A DNA stretch of 61,063 nt, taken from assembly GCA_903881665.1 (NCBI GenBank), contig CAIRUC010000060.1, positions 1 to 61,063 on the forward strand, in the 5' to 3' direction. The notes under the pieces were generated by a model. It saw only the letters and a list, made by a program, of their open reading frames with translations, did not search any database and was not told the DNA's origin. The stretch comes from an uncultured Bacteroidota bacterium. GTDB taxonomy: Bacteria; Bacteroidota; Bacteroidia; AKYH767-A; OLB10. A program made the position numbers and the translations under genes. Positions 12,101 to 18,632 of this stretch are shown piece after piece. Position 1 is the first letter of the stretch. Each line of letters begins with the position of its first letter.

Positions 12101-13043
12101 ACCGTTAGGCGATTCTACTGATTATACTCCTTTTTCAATATCTTTTATTGATGGAACGCAACCTGGATCTGATATTCGTTCAAAAGTTACTAGAGGTAAG
12201 GAGCCTAATTTAGCAGTTACTACTGATTATTTAAATCGCTATTGGACAATTGAGCCAAATAATTTGTTACCAGTATGTGATTATGATGTTGCATATACTT
12301 ATCAAAAAAATACGGATGTTGTTGGTACGGGTGTGTTATATCCAATTAAATACAATTCGTTAGTGGGATGGATGGGGTGCCCTGGTTCTAATGCAAATAC
12401 TATTTCTGGTATTAGTGGGGCTCATAATGCGGTAGTTAAATCTTTTGCATGGTATGGGTTAAATAGCTTTTCTAATTTCACCGGTGCTGGCAATAGTTCT
12501 CCTTTGCCAATTCAATTGTTACATTTCAACGCAGTAAAAAATCAGCAACAGGTTAATTGTAATTGGGCTACAGCTTCTGAGTTTAATAATGATTACTTTA
12601 CTGTTGAACGTAGTATGGATGCCATTAATTTTATTCCAGTTGCTATGGTTGATGGCGCAGGTAATTCCAATGTTGTTTTAAACTATTCCTTTATTGATGT
12701 TAATCCGTTAAATGGAATTAATTATTATCGTTTGCGTCAAACAGACTTTGATGGCAAAACAACTTTGAGTGAAATACATTCAGTAAATATGAATATTGAA
12801 AACGATGTTGTATTAAGCAATGCTTACTTTTTATCAGACGAATTAATAATTGAATTTAATCAACCGGTTAATCCAACTTTATTAACTTTTTATGATGGTT
12901 TAGGTCGCGTTGTTTATACGCACGATTATAATCATAAAGAAATGATTTCTGATAAAGTCAACTTAAGTGGATTAGCTACCGGAAATTATTTTTTAAATTT
13001 GAAGGTGGGTGATAAAAATTTTTCAAAAATAATTTTTAAATAA
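111..13043 (+). CDS. Giant T9SS-secreted multidomain surface protein (lectin-like/Ig-like repeats, LamG)
   Basis: About 4310 residues. I start at ATG 111, which gives a clean signal peptide (MRFPKRILFIFFIAICTF, cut near ANGQ); the open frame extends upstream only to a TTG at 72. The N-terminal ~500 residues hold carbohydrate-binding-like segments, including a YTWFDQSGN stretch typical of concanavalin-like domains. Next come ten tandem units (nt 1671 to ~9140), each a beta-sandwich with a YYKNG..FYTS core followed by an Ig-like part (NWKVNGV...DIVSC). A LamG-like domain follows (nt ~9700-10240; VEMWLKPG, MDELRIFN), then more Ig-like segments. The C-terminus has the familiar LLHFNAVKNQQQVNCNWATA module and ends in a type-A T9SS sorting domain (LSGLATGNYFLNLKV, end FSKIIFK). 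T9SS cargo is exported across the outer membrane and often surface-anchored. Adhesion or glycan binding is inferred; no catalytic domain is recognised. Confidence 0.9.
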   Translation: MRFPKRILFIFFIAICTFANGQVLDNVSPSSSAFSLRKLRSAYLLTSPTYPAFVNSSYVPSVVTNPLIRVRRSSDDALQDISYTAAGDLDTNALSYFIGGPNLFTYSEQFNNSVWGFLGGAISTNTVAAPNGSLSAEAFTEIAGNNEHFIDYNYTTPQASSAYTMSIYVKPINNSNRYFILRGVFADGSGSSYSTFDLSAGTLVSTIGANWTNVTISPSLLGWFLIKGTYTTGATVPSSVDLVFRLQFMEVSPLANVYNGNTAISTALWGAQLQRGQTYPGYTPTMATPQFCVPNGYVYTWFDQSGNNRLISQNNQDNQPLIVDSGRVLRTSNLRPTVRFRGDGFYTGSSFLINTTSSITAANSSINMVTKWNSNNGSFNADIPFGIGTTGDTRRGRYFLRSQNNDVGYGTWANDIVTTGVNTSVAQTHHIYTAIQNAAQVLVAKDGQESAVNLGLPPLTPSTGLSMGQLYNPSASNDYFSDVDIAEGIIFPVALTPAEKRLLHCDQGNYFGLPTTISGLDFYINAAADPASCNLVGEQLVWNSATKFNVLEAGNNLQKLNSYAWDGGAASLNLVSNNGYFEFKAVEINKTRIAGLSNSFVGLALANVQYGVYLQNNSTVSVFELGVNKGNFGTYYSNDVFRIAVELGVIKYYKNGVLFYTSLSVPVFPLFVHVSLYDVGATINSPLVYNLTNGTFTANANNTGPNPVFQWKLNGINVGTNSNVYTNTTLNVNDNITCQLSLNACVTNSIISNSIVAVSLSPNPSLSFYIRPSIDTGACKVVAEDVVWRYTTLDNMSRVQINGNSLTKLLSNGWDGAGFSYQTVGNNGWMQFVAKQLSKPLMCGLSASYTGSSYTNIQFAIYLAAGGSLQVFESGVNRGTFGNYSVNDTLRIAIENNQVCYYRNNILFYNSTVAPILPLFVNACISDMGGIVSNVVVFNRSSLQFSAYTLNAPANLVYNWKVNNVVVQSGLSSVYSNANLLTNDIVSCALQLTGCLSNLINSNTITLKNIQPNPSGFYFIKGVFDASGCKKAGEQVVWKFINLTNFDRLTITGNSLTKKLSAQWDGAAISANIVNNNGYLEFKAIEVNKNRMAGLSSAYNGPSYSNIDYAIYLQSNGTIGVYEVGVNRGVFGNYVANDVFRVAIDNNVVRYYKNGTIFYTSLVIPLGSMYAMASLADIDATIADAYVWNYSNASFTAVVSNIFSPYSLNWKVNGVATGVNAATYTNASLVSNDVITCDLQLAGCYNLIISSNSIIYANQTANPSAVGFIKAIIDSAACSYSGEQVVWAYTTLYDKQKLIYNGNGLTKSSVAGWDAGAASFNSVGQEGYLEFRVAEVNKTRIIGLSSGYISSSATNVQYGIYLQNNGIFSVYESGTNRATYTTYSASDTFRIAIEGTQVKYYKNRELFYTSTIQPNLPLVVTAALYDNAATVLDAMVWNLNSGTFSAFFYNGSSIMSYDWKVNGISTGAVSSIYSNSNLTNADIVSCDISTTGCVNTIFPSNLIKRKLVEPNLSLSFFIYGIADQSSCRIAGEEVVWKRFTNFNDLTKIQKNNNNLLKLTATAWDAGAISLNKVSNNGYLEFTASETNKARMIGLSASYGGSSYTTIQYAFYLQNNAVISVYESGTSRGAFGAYAAGDVLRIAIELGVVKYYKNGTLLYTSLVTPSIPLFVNASLSDIGSTVTNVMVYNYNTGSFVATAAQAGRNLMYTWRVNGVVMQSGINPAYNNPSLNLNDIVTCRLTLGTCLNAFSYLSNAIIIKVAPQQTADFFIEGSPVLPGCKMVIEQVKWKLSDLISNVSVVNTNSLIRNAGTGLWNAGAASWNTVANFGYFEFTATENNKLRCVGLSNSNNASDHLSIQFAFYLQNDGNYRIYESGIDRGLFLPYQPNSVFRIKVDGGVVKYFKDGLLVYLSSISPSLPLLVDVSLNELGATITNVKVSNYNNGRFQTNILNGGIYNWLVNGVLMQTGTASVYVNTNLLNHDSVICQLTSNLPGCSAQFLTSNYIENVFVKPDSVDAFLKSVNSLSSCFLGIEQVKWKTSDFNKYTAVALNDNSLLKMQGGGSWNGGASSWNTVQNNGYFEFKAVEINKGRAVGLSFSNPANDLATIQFAIVLSSAGAIQVYESNSNRGSFGNYAANDIFRISVDNNIVKYYRNGILFYISTVMPTLPLLVDVSLYDFGATIANAVVANYHAGVFQASATNVGVNPNYQFFVNSVSVQNGTMATYTNVSLNLGDTVLCIVTSNVNGCMPFPYVSNYIVIGKTNPANLDFAITSSPSTATCATVTEPVKWKLSDLSKDAQILNGNGLIRTQNLGWNCGAFSWNKVNNNGYFEFTVIENNKFRMIGLSATNLNSDWTSIQYAIYLTNAGTFDIRQSGATIAIAGAVYASNDVFRISVESNVVKYYKNGLLIYTSLVLPTLPLMVDVSIYDQGGTVKNAMITNYSSGLFNANIVNGGTNPFYNWKLNGVVVQSGTSASYTNLSLLNGDVVSCDLLVTPTGCSTLLFASNTITNNIIPQVNVDFAVRGIAVPTSCALLIEKVKWKSSDLSNCLSVQNTNQLVKSLSATTWDGGAASWNVVSNNGYFQCVAAENNKARMIGLSTTNLGFDQNSIRYAFLLDNNATYRIYELGVFKGVIANYAINDTFKIAVESNVVRYYLNNVAVYSSALVPALPLLVDVSIYDIGGTVSSPIVANYNGGSFEAVSVNAGLNPLYVWKVNGVTVQSGSLSTYVNSFLLNLDILSCSLTPNLAGCVNNLPLNSNDVINNIIAPSNIDCYLKGVPVTSSCNYLVEEVKWKSTDLFNTKATTNNLVKVQSDGVWDGGGASWNTVSLNGNFQFTATENNKARVAGLSATNVNSANTSIAFAFHLLATGELRIVESGVDKGYSGAYVPNDIFKISIETIAAQNRAKYYKNNVLIYASTINIAILPLLVDVSIYNQGGTITNALVSNPNAGSFTVGATNVGVASYNWQVNGVTLQNGPLNTYTNGTLLNSDLLTCSVTSGNTGCTGLIYNSNYTRFLGASLIVTNPLAVCSPATVDLTASSITTGTSSDITLSYFMDAAATIAIANPMSVVSGTYYIKGSRLGCSDIKAVTVVINASPSIDITTINNNHQLDCNVTSLVLNATCIGSLVWDDNSFSATRAVSLPGTYVATCSSSNGCSASTNFVVYRNVEPPLIDILGNTSPICQGASVTLNASPTTFNNAIRFDGTSQNVDLGNWFNYRNFSVEMWLKPGATQTTNACIIDDNYWFTGRGWICQQNNTTTNQYIFSCYTPYGSAGVTFNLAFNVWQHLTLVKSNTTIQVYINGVLVSSAPWVYGGVYYDGSQFLRLGSWGGGGRYWNGQMDELRIFNADVSASQISADVNGNYPQITNNLVAYYKMDEPDNSPTLVNATGVTSREGVTVGNPNFLKSGIIIANTFSYNWLPGGSSASSVSFTPNTPIVYYTNVSGTNGCVRTESTELTVSMNGSATITATSGSACLNNSGPLITLAGAGALAPYTFYYTVNGINNSVTSSGANTFVNITPPTNTAGTFIYDLKNLIYANASFCLQAQSGTYTLTVNPNPLLVVSTPPAVCNPNTINLTQSSITNGSAAGLLYGYFTNSTASIPVMFPTNITTSGTYYIQATDTSTGCKTTSPLNAVINPKPYLASYTAPDVCSGATTNILLTPNVSSNFTYSVNSNVSNVSGALNGLGSTITQTLVNPLNSLPAIVSYSIIPTATATGCNGDTSIVAVTVNPIPSIISTAATKICSVGTATLQANPSIGNIQWFAANVGGVPLSTGINFTTPSINTNAVYYAQANFGTCTNGIRLPINVLVENPGQWLGFTNDWNVISNWGCNQIPTSIINVTIPTTPDGGYYPIVSTNSLANCKNLQLFPSSSVTINNGKDLNVYGDIINNGSSSFGLGKLSMNGNVLQYVSGISGLRLNHLVINNTKPGNAIKLNVDVQVDSVLEFNAGRLSLNGKNLSLGTSLQNGDVLGAGINKHLNAETGYFISHTNSNSVYELPLGDSTDYTPFSISFIDGTQPGSDIRSKVTRGKEPNLAVTTDYLNRYWTIEPNNLLPVCDYDVAYTYQKNTDVVGTGVLYPIKYNSLVGWMGCPGSNANTISGISGAHNAVVKSFAWYGLNSFSNFTGAGNSSPLPIQLLHFNAVKNQQQVNCNWATASEFNNDYFTVERSMDAINFIPVAMVDGAGNSNVVLNYSFIDVNPLNGINYYRLRQTDFDGKTTLSEIHSVNMNIENDVVLSNAYFLSDELIIEFNQPVNPTLLTFYDGLGRVVYTHDYNHKEMISDKVNLSGLATGNYFLNLKVGDKNFSKIIFK
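1671..9140 (+). repeat. Ten tandem ~750-bp coding repeats (lectin-like + Ig-like units)
   Basis: Units begin near nt 1671, 2410, 3161, 3909, 4656, 5406, 6153, 6906, 7662 and 8415, a spacing of about 740-755 bases. Each opens with a short strand and a Cys (for example DPASC, DTGAC, DASGC). Then come a V(V/K)W motif, a WDGGA-type turn, NNGYFEF, (I/V)GLS, a VYESG-like strand, YYKNG..FYTS, and an Ig-like tail with two Cys (DIVSCALQLTGC type). Units are diverged in DNA but collinear in protein. The last unit passes near nt 9140 into unrelated Ig-like sequence; unit ends are approximate. Confidence 0.88.
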
Positions 13044-13151
13044 GGATCTTTTTAAGCAGTTTTTATTACGTTAGTTGTTCGCTATAATTTTTGTGTTTTT
13101 TAGGTTTACAGACTAATTCAACTTTATTTATTCTTGGATATAAGATTAGGT

Positions 13152-14780
13152 TTATTTAACAAGTGATTCAAAAATAATAGCTACTGCTTCAGCACCTGGA
13201 TCTGTTACACCAATTAAACTTTCTTTTCGTAAATAAGAAGATCGACCTGCATTTGCTTTTGTCATTCCTGTTGTTTTATTTGCACCTTCTCTTGCTGCCG
13301 CTGCTGCTTCATTCATTGAACTATTCTTTAATGCTTCTATAGCTGGATAAAGTGCATCTATCATTGTGCGAGATCCTAAACTTGCTCCACCATATTGCAT
13401 TATCATTTTAATTCCGCTTTCAAGGGCATCCGCTATGTTTGCTCCGGCTAACATAGTGGTGCCTGCATTGGTTAGAAAAATGGATGATAGTACTCCACTT
13501 GAGCCTCCCATGCTATCCGCCAATACTTCACCAGCCACTAACAATAATTCAGCCTTATTGTTGAGTGGTAATTTATTTTGATTTAGTAATTTGAGTAATG
13601 CGTTGGCTCCTGCCGACAAGGTTGTTCCTGTATCTCCATCTCCAACTTTTTTATCTAATTCATTTAAATTACGTTCAGCTTGAATGATCGCTTCACATAT
13701 TTTTTTTAATAGTAGGTGTACTTCAGTATTTTCACTTCCTTTATAAATGAGACGGTCTGTATTTTCATTTATTTCGAATATGCTAGGCTCTACTGGTACT
13801 GCTATTCCTGGCCATAAGTAAGGTTCAACAGGTGCTTTTAGTATAGTTTCAATTTCATCATTTAGTTTTATTATTGATAAACTAAAACCATACATGTTTA
13901 ATGACGTCATAAATAGGGCAGGGCCAAGTACAAGTTTTATTTTATGCTTATAGTCTGATGTTAAAATTTCGTTTGTTATAATCGACATTTCTAGTGGCGT
14001 TACCGCTCCTAGGTTGTTAATGAGTAGAGCATATTCCGCTTCCGCCTCTGCTGATTTAAATAGTCTTGCTAAAACCATATCAACAGCTTCTTTCCCATAG
14101 TCAAATGAAATACTTTCAATGCCGGGTTCTCCGTGTATTCCAAGTCCTAATTCAGCTTTGCTATTTGTTGTTTCTATTTTATTCCCTGGTGTGGTGCATG
14201 TTGAACTAGCTATTCCTAGCGAATAACAATTTTGTGCTGCTGCTGTAGCTTTTAATTTTATTTCTTCTAATGTGGCTCCGGCTTCTGACCAATAACCTGC
14301 TATTTTATGAACGAATAATGTCCCTGCGATGCCTCTTGGTTGAGGTGCATCGGGAAGAGCAATATCGTCTGCAACAATTACCATCTCTACTTTTTTACCT
14401 AACTTCTTTGCACGCTCTGCCGCTAATCCGAAATTGAGTCTATCGCCAGTGTAGTTTGTTACAATCAATAAGCAGCCTGCTTCTTCTGTTACATGCATTA
14501 TGCACGCCAACACCGCTTCAGTACTTGGAGATGCAAATACTTCTCCTGATACTGCAGCCGTTAACATTCCCTTACCTACAAATCCGATATGCGCTGGTTC
14601 ATGTCCTGCGCCTCCGCCCGATATGATCGCTACTTTTGATTTATCTCGGTCTGTTCTAGCTACAAATTTTTTATGTGGAAATCCGTTCGCTCTAGCTATG
14701 TTTTTCGCGCCAGCCAATCGAAGTGTTCCATCTATGGCTTCGGTAACTACATTTTCTAATTGATTGAAGAAACGATTCAA
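13152..14780 (-). CDS. Dihydroxyacetone kinase, single-chain DhaK-DhaL type
   Basis: 542 residues, the usual length for ATP-dependent single-chain dihydroxyacetone kinases, which phosphorylate dihydroxyacetone (some also glyceraldehyde) in the cytosol. The N-terminal DhaK domain (about 1-330) has GGGAGHEPAH and the substrate-binding His in GLGIHGEPG (H216), which forms the hemiaminal with the ketone. The C-terminal DhaL domain (about 355-542) carries the Mg-ATP Asp triad D376, D381, D383 (DKKVGDGDTG) and GGSSGVL. The start is a TTG: there is no ATG between it and the upstream in-frame stop, and the first residues MNRFFNQ..VVTEAIDGT align with the known N-terminus of Citrobacter DhaK as I recall it. 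It stands alone, with no PTS DhaM or glycerol dehydrogenase nearby, so the physiological role is unclear. Confidence 0.93.
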   Translation of the reverse strand: MNRFFNQLENVVTEAIDGTLRLAGAKNIARANGFPHKKFVARTDRDKSKVAIISGGGAGHEPAHIGFVGKGMLTAAVSGEVFASPSTEAVLACIMHVTEEAGCLLIVTNYTGDRLNFGLAAERAKKLGKKVEMVIVADDIALPDAPQPRGIAGTLFVHKIAGYWSEAGATLEEIKLKATAAAQNCYSLGIASSTCTTPGNKIETTNSKAELGLGIHGEPGIESISFDYGKEAVDMVLARLFKSAEAEAEYALLINNLGAVTPLEMSIITNEILTSDYKHKIKLVLGPALFMTSLNMYGFSLSIIKLNDEIETILKAPVEPYLWPGIAVPVEPSIFEINENTDRLIYKGSENTEVHLLLKKICEAIIQAERNLNELDKKVGDGDTGTTLSAGANALLKLLNQNKLPLNNKAELLLVAGEVLADSMGGSSGVLSSIFLTNAGTTMLAGANIADALESGIKMIMQYGGASLGSRTMIDALYPAIEALKNSSMNEAAAAAREGANKTTGMTKANAGRSSYLRKESLIGVTDPGAEAVAIIFESLVK

Positions 14781-14984
14781 TTTATTTGGTTTTAAGGTTG
14801 CTATATGGTGATTGTTTTTTCGCGAAACGAATTCCTAATTGATTTAATTTAATCATGGAAAGTGATCTTGAATTTGCTTAGTAAGATACTACATTTTAAA
14901 TACGTTTTAATTTTTCTCTTATGTAATGTCAAATTAGCAGTATAAATGTATTTGCTTTAAAAGTGAGCTGAGAGGTTAAAAATA

Positions 14985-15041
14985 GAAAACCTCGCTATTG
15001 CGGCCCTTCCTTTTATTCCTTTGGCCGAGAATTAGGTTTTC
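14985..15041. repeat. Imperfect long hairpin / inverted repeat of unknown role
   Basis: GAAAACCT (14985-14992) pairs with AGGTTTTC (15034-15041). Inside it CGGCC and GGCCG also pair, with small internal loops, around a pyrimidine-rich loop. On the minus strand the right arm is followed by TATTTTT, so it could be a second terminator behind tRNA-Ser or a small structured RNA. It is symmetric enough that strand cannot be decided. Confidence 0.45.
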
Positions 15042-15060
15042 AGAGCCATATTTTCCCATA

Positions 15061-15095
15061 AAAAAACCCTGATTATCATTGATAATCAGGGTTTT
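15061..15095 (-). terminator. Rho-independent terminator of tRNA-Ser
   Basis: A perfect 12-bp stem CCCTGATTATCA / TGATAATCAGGG has an almost absent loop and is flanked by an A-run on the left, which reads as a T-run on the minus strand. It lies just downstream of the minus-strand tRNA-Ser. The outer A/T bases extend the stem, so weaker plus-strand termination is possible. Confidence 0.8.
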
Positions 15096-15120
15096 AGCTT
15101 ATTTCTTGTTAGAAATGATG

Positions 15121-15207
15121 CGGAGAGTTAGGGATTCGAACCCCAGGAAGCTTTAACACTTCAACAGTTTTCAAGACTGCCGCAATCGACCACTCTGCCA
15201 ACTCTCC
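15121..15207 (-). tRNA. tRNA-Ser (anticodon UGA)
   Basis: 87 nt on the minus strand. The acceptor stem GGAGAGT pairs perfectly with ACTCTCC; the discriminator is G and CCA is not encoded. The anticodon arm is GCAGT-CTTGAAA-ACTGT, with anticodon TGA (plus-strand 15171-15173). The long variable arm (GAAG...CTTC) is typical of class II serine tRNAs, and the T-loop is GGTTCGAATCC. Confidence 0.97.
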
Positions 15208-15426
15208 GGGGGCGAAATTAGTACATTTCTTCATTCACCAAAAACTTTTTTTAATATTAATCCTTCTGCCTTGAAAGTCAGGATCATAAACATCTTTTAA
15301 TGCTTATTTAGCTGGGCTTTTATATTTATTTGCAATGATTGGGCTACCTGAAATGTCATTTATTGTTCGAACCGGTCTTTTTCGCTATCTATAATTAGTA
15401 TTTTTATACTCCAAAATAACCCCACC

Positions 15427-16896
15427 ATGAAGAAGTTATTATTGTTGTTACTTGCCTTGTTTTTTTTATCGTTATCGGTTTTACATGCCAAGAATCTACA
15501 AGCTAAATTCGCTTATTGCTCGTATTACACTCCTTTTAAAGGCCCATATATAGAGACCTATATGGAGGTTTCGGGTAAATCGGTGGCTTATAAAACGCTG
15601 CCATCGGGTATGTTTCAAGCTGCTATTGAAGTAACGCAATTGTTTCGTCAAGGTGATTCGATTCGTTATTTTAATAAATATAATTTACTGGGCCCCGAGT
15701 CGAAAGACACAATTACGTTCAATTTTACTGATCAACAACGTATGTCGTTGGCGAATGGTACCTACACCATGGAGGTGATAATTCGCGATAAAAATAATTC
15801 TAATGCAACGCCTTATACGATTACTGAATCCATTACACTTGATTATAACCCGAATAGCATAAGCATTTCCGATGTTGAGCTACTTACCTCATTTAAGCCA
15901 TCTGAAGAAGTAAATAAAATTTCTAAAAATGGTTATGAATTAATTCCTTTAGTCGATAATTTCTTCGATCTGAATTCGAATAGTCTGAAGTTTTATGCTG
16001 AAATTTATAATACTTCTTCTGTTATTTTAAATGATGCTTTCTTGCTTTCGTATCATATCGAAACACTAGAAAAAAAGAGGATAATTGATGCCTTTACCCG
16101 CAATTCTCGACAGGCCGCTAAACCTGTAAATATGGTTCTTGCTGATCTCGATATTACCAATCTTCCTTCTGGCAACTATAATTTTGTGATTGAAGTGCGT
16201 AATCGTTATAATGAATTGCTCGCGGTGAAGGAGTCGTTTTTTCAAAGAAGTAAAGGCTTGCCTCCTGCACCTGTAGCGGGTTCAATATCATATACGAATA
16301 TTGATGTGAAGAATACATTTGTGTCTGAATATACAGCTAAGGATACATTGGCCGAATATATACGTTGCTTAATTCCGATCAGTTCAGCAAATGAAAATAC
16401 GTTTGCTGTTAATCAACTTGAGTTAGCAAATATTCAATTAATGCAACAGTTTTTCTATGATTTTTGGAGCCGACGTAATCCTTTGAATCCGTCCGAATCA
16501 TGGTTAGCATATAAGGAAGAGGTAGGTAGAGTAAATGCCGAATATTCTGCAGGATCAAAGAAAGGATATCTCACTGAAAGAGGTCGTGTTTATCTCGCTT
16601 ATGGTGCACCGAATCAAATTTCAAAGCAGTATGCTGAACCTTCTTCATATCCATATGAAATTTGGCAATATTATAAGCTAAAAGATCAAACCAATCGCAA
16701 GTTCGTTTTTTGGAGTCAGCAAATTGCTACAAATGATTTTGAGTTGCTTCATAGCGATGCAAAGGGCGAGATTTTTAATGCAAATTGGCAAGTTGAATTA
16801 CGACGTCGTACTGAAAAAATGGATGATCTCGATAAAACAACGCCGAATAATAACTTCCAAAATCAGTCCAATCAATTGTTTCAAAATCCTCGTTAA
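15427..16896 (+). CDS. GWxTD-domain secreted/periplasmic protein
   Basis: 489 residues with a signal peptide (MKKLLLLLLALFFLSLSVLHA). The middle part looks like beta-rich Ig-type sequence. The C-terminal third matches the GWxTD domain family known from Bacteroidota and related phyla: WLAYKEEVGRVNAEYS, then GYLTERGRVYLAYGAP and YPYEIWQYY. Here the name-giving motif reads GYLTE. The biochemical function of the family is unknown; it is exported and usually chromosomal. The next gene, a glycosyltransferase, starts 69 bases downstream on the same strand, so the two may be cotranscribed, possibly for cell-envelope work (inference). The final residues are Asn/Gln-rich and look disordered. Confidence 0.87.
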   Translation: MKKLLLLLLALFFLSLSVLHAKNLQAKFAYCSYYTPFKGPYIETYMEVSGKSVAYKTLPSGMFQAAIEVTQLFRQGDSIRYFNKYNLLGPESKDTITFNFTDQQRMSLANGTYTMEVIIRDKNNSNATPYTITESITLDYNPNSISISDVELLTSFKPSEEVNKISKNGYELIPLVDNFFDLNSNSLKFYAEIYNTSSVILNDAFLLSYHIETLEKKRIIDAFTRNSRQAAKPVNMVLADLDITNLPSGNYNFVIEVRNRYNELLAVKESFFQRSKGLPPAPVAGSISYTNIDVKNTFVSEYTAKDTLAEYIRCLIPISSANENTFAVNQLELANIQLMQQFFYDFWSRRNPLNPSESWLAYKEEVGRVNAEYSAGSKKGYLTERGRVYLAYGAPNQISKQYAEPSSYPYEIWQYYKLKDQTNRKFVFWSQQIATNDFELLHSDAKGEIFNANWQVELRRRTEKMDDLDKTTPNNNFQNQSNQLFQNPR

Positions 16897-16965
16897 TAGT
16901 GGGCTTTTTATTCAATGATATAATCTAGTTTTGTAAGGTCTTCGGTATGTCGACCTTGTTTCATT

Positions 16966-18003
16966 ATGAAAAATTTAAATACAGCAATTGTTATTCTTAA
17001 CTGGAATGGTGAACATTTCCTACGTCAGTTTTTACCTGTTGTAATTGCCTGCAGTAAAGGTGTTGCTCGTATTGTGGTGGCCGATAATAATTCAACCGAC
17101 GCATCGCTAACTGTGTTAAGCCAATTTTCAGAGGATGTTGACGTCATTAAACTCGATCGAAATTACGGATTTACTGGTGGCTATAATCGCGCTCTGAAAC
17201 TTGTTGATGCATCGTATTATGTTTTGTTAAATTCGGATGTGGATGTAACTCCAGGTTGGATAGAACCTGTAATTAGTTATATGGAGAAATATTCTATTGT
17301 TGCGGCTTGTCAACCTAAAATTCGATCGTTTCATGACCGTCATCTCTTGGAACATGCCGGAGCTGCTGGTGGATTTATCGATTGGTTAGGATATCCTTTC
17401 TGTAGAGGAAGATTGTTCTTGTCGCTCGAAGAAGATGATAAACAGTATGATGCTCCATCTGAAATATTTTGGGCTACTGGCGCTTGTATGTTTGTTAGAT
17501 CTTCGGTATTTCATGCTTGCGATGGTTTCGATGAAGATTTTTTCGCGCATATGGAGGAGATTGATTTGTGTTGGAGGATGCAAATGCAAGGGTATACAAT
17601 TATGGCTATTCCTGAATCGGAAGTGTATCATGTTGGAGGCGGAACATTGCCGAAAACGAGTCCGCGAAAAACTTTTTATAATTTTCGAAATAATTTAATG
17701 ATGATGCATAAGAATCTTCCAGGCTATCAAGCATGGTTGATAATTCCTTTTCGATTTATTTTAGATGGATTAGCAGGTGTGAAGTTTATGCTTGAAGGTG
17801 ATATTAAAGATACATTCGCTGTTATTAAAGCTCATTTTTCGTTTTATGCATTGCTTCCTAAACGAATTAAATTACGTAAAGCAGTGCAAAAGAAAATGAC
17901 GAATCAGATATTTAAGGGAGTGTATCATGGAAGTATTTTGATAGCCTATTATTTAAAGGGCGTTCGTAAATTTTCAATGTTGAAAAAAGAAAAGTTTAGT
18001 TAA
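16966..18003 (+). CDS. Glycosyltransferase family 2
   Basis: 345 residues with a GT-A fold. The start TAIVILNWNGE is a typical GT2 first strand, VVADNNSTD follows, and LLNSDVDV provides the metal/nucleotide-sugar DxD-type site. EIFWATGACMFVRSSVF and DEDFFAHMEEIDLCWRMQ match the acceptor and catalytic-base region of rhamnosyl/WcaE-like transferases. A C-terminal hydrophobic stretch (about 250-280) suggests membrane association. The enzyme should transfer a sugar from a nucleotide donor to a glycan or lipid-linked acceptor at the cytoplasmic face; the sugar cannot be told. A weak 6-bp inverted repeat (AAGGTC/GACCTT) lies just before the start. The next gene follows after 17 bases. Confidence 0.92.
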   Translation: MKNLNTAIVILNWNGEHFLRQFLPVVIACSKGVARIVVADNNSTDASLTVLSQFSEDVDVIKLDRNYGFTGGYNRALKLVDASYYVLLNSDVDVTPGWIEPVISYMEKYSIVAACQPKIRSFHDRHLLEHAGAAGGFIDWLGYPFCRGRLFLSLEEDDKQYDAPSEIFWATGACMFVRSSVFHACDGFDEDFFAHMEEIDLCWRMQMQGYTIMAIPESEVYHVGGGTLPKTSPRKTFYNFRNNLMMMHKNLPGYQAWLIIPFRFILDGLAGVKFMLEGDIKDTFAVIKAHFSFYALLPKRIKLRKAVQKKMTNQIFKGVYHGSILIAYYLKGVRKFSMLKKEKFS

Positions 18004-18020
18004 TCAATAATTACAATTTT

Positions 18021-18632
18021 ATGAAAATAATTTGCGTCGGAAGAAATTACGCTGCTCATGCAAAAGAATTAAATAATGCGGTAGAAGAAGAACCAGTTAT
18101 TTTTTTGAAGCCCGAAACGGCATTGATTCCAGGGAAGTTTCCTTTTTTTTATCCATCGTTTTCTAACGATGTTCAGTTTGAAGTAGAAATAGTAATTAAA
18201 ATTAATCGTGTTGGTAAAAACATTGCCGAGAAATTTGCTTATCGTTATTATGATGAAGTATCGCTGGGTATTGATTTTACCGCCCGCGATTTGCAATCAA
18301 AATTAAAAGCTAAAGGATTGCCTTGGGAGCGAGCAAAAGCTTTTGATGGTTCAGCTCCTGTTGGTGATTTTATGGATTTAAAGGAAGCTGGAAGTATTAA
18401 TGATTTGCATTTTACATTATTAGTAAATAACGAAGTTCGTCAAAAAGGTCATTCAGCTAATATGATTTTTTCTGTCGATAAAATTATAGCGTTTGTGTCT
18501 GGCTTCGTTACACTTAAAAAAGGCGACTTAATTTTCACAGGCACTCCCGAGGGCGTTGGACCTATTAAACCCGGCGATAAGTTAACGGCTTTGCTCGGAA
18601 ACAATCAATTACTTTCGCTAGATGTTAAATAG
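18021..18632 (+). CDS. Fumarylacetoacetate hydrolase family protein
   Basis: 203 residues, the length of the short one-domain FAH proteins (acylpyruvate hydrolase or oxaloacetate decarboxylase-like). It begins MKIICVGRNYAAHAKE, the usual opening of the family. Metal ligands are in the FEVEIVIKI strand and GIDFTARDLQ; KGLPWERAKAFDGSAPVG and FTGTPEGVGPIKPGD complete the signature. Substrates are acylpyruvates or oxaloacetate; which one cannot be said. It likely shares a transcript with the glycosyltransferase, and its 3' end overlaps that of the convergent exporter gene by 8 bases. Confidence 0.93.
   Translation: MKIICVGRNYAAHAKELNNAVEEEPVIFLKPETALIPGKFPFFYPSFSNDVQFEVEIVIKINRVGKNIAEKFAYRYYDEVSLGIDFTARDLQSKLKAKGLPWERAKAFDGSAPVGDFMDLKEAGSINDLHFTLLVNNEVRQKGHSANMIFSVDKIIAFVSGFVTLKKGDLIFTGTPEGVGPIKPGDKLTALLGNNQLLSLDVK

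Noticed and set aside
14955..15045. Possible TPP riboswitch because of GCTGAGAGG
   Set aside because: The second conserved box (CTGATC-like) and the usual spacing are missing, and no thiamine gene follows.
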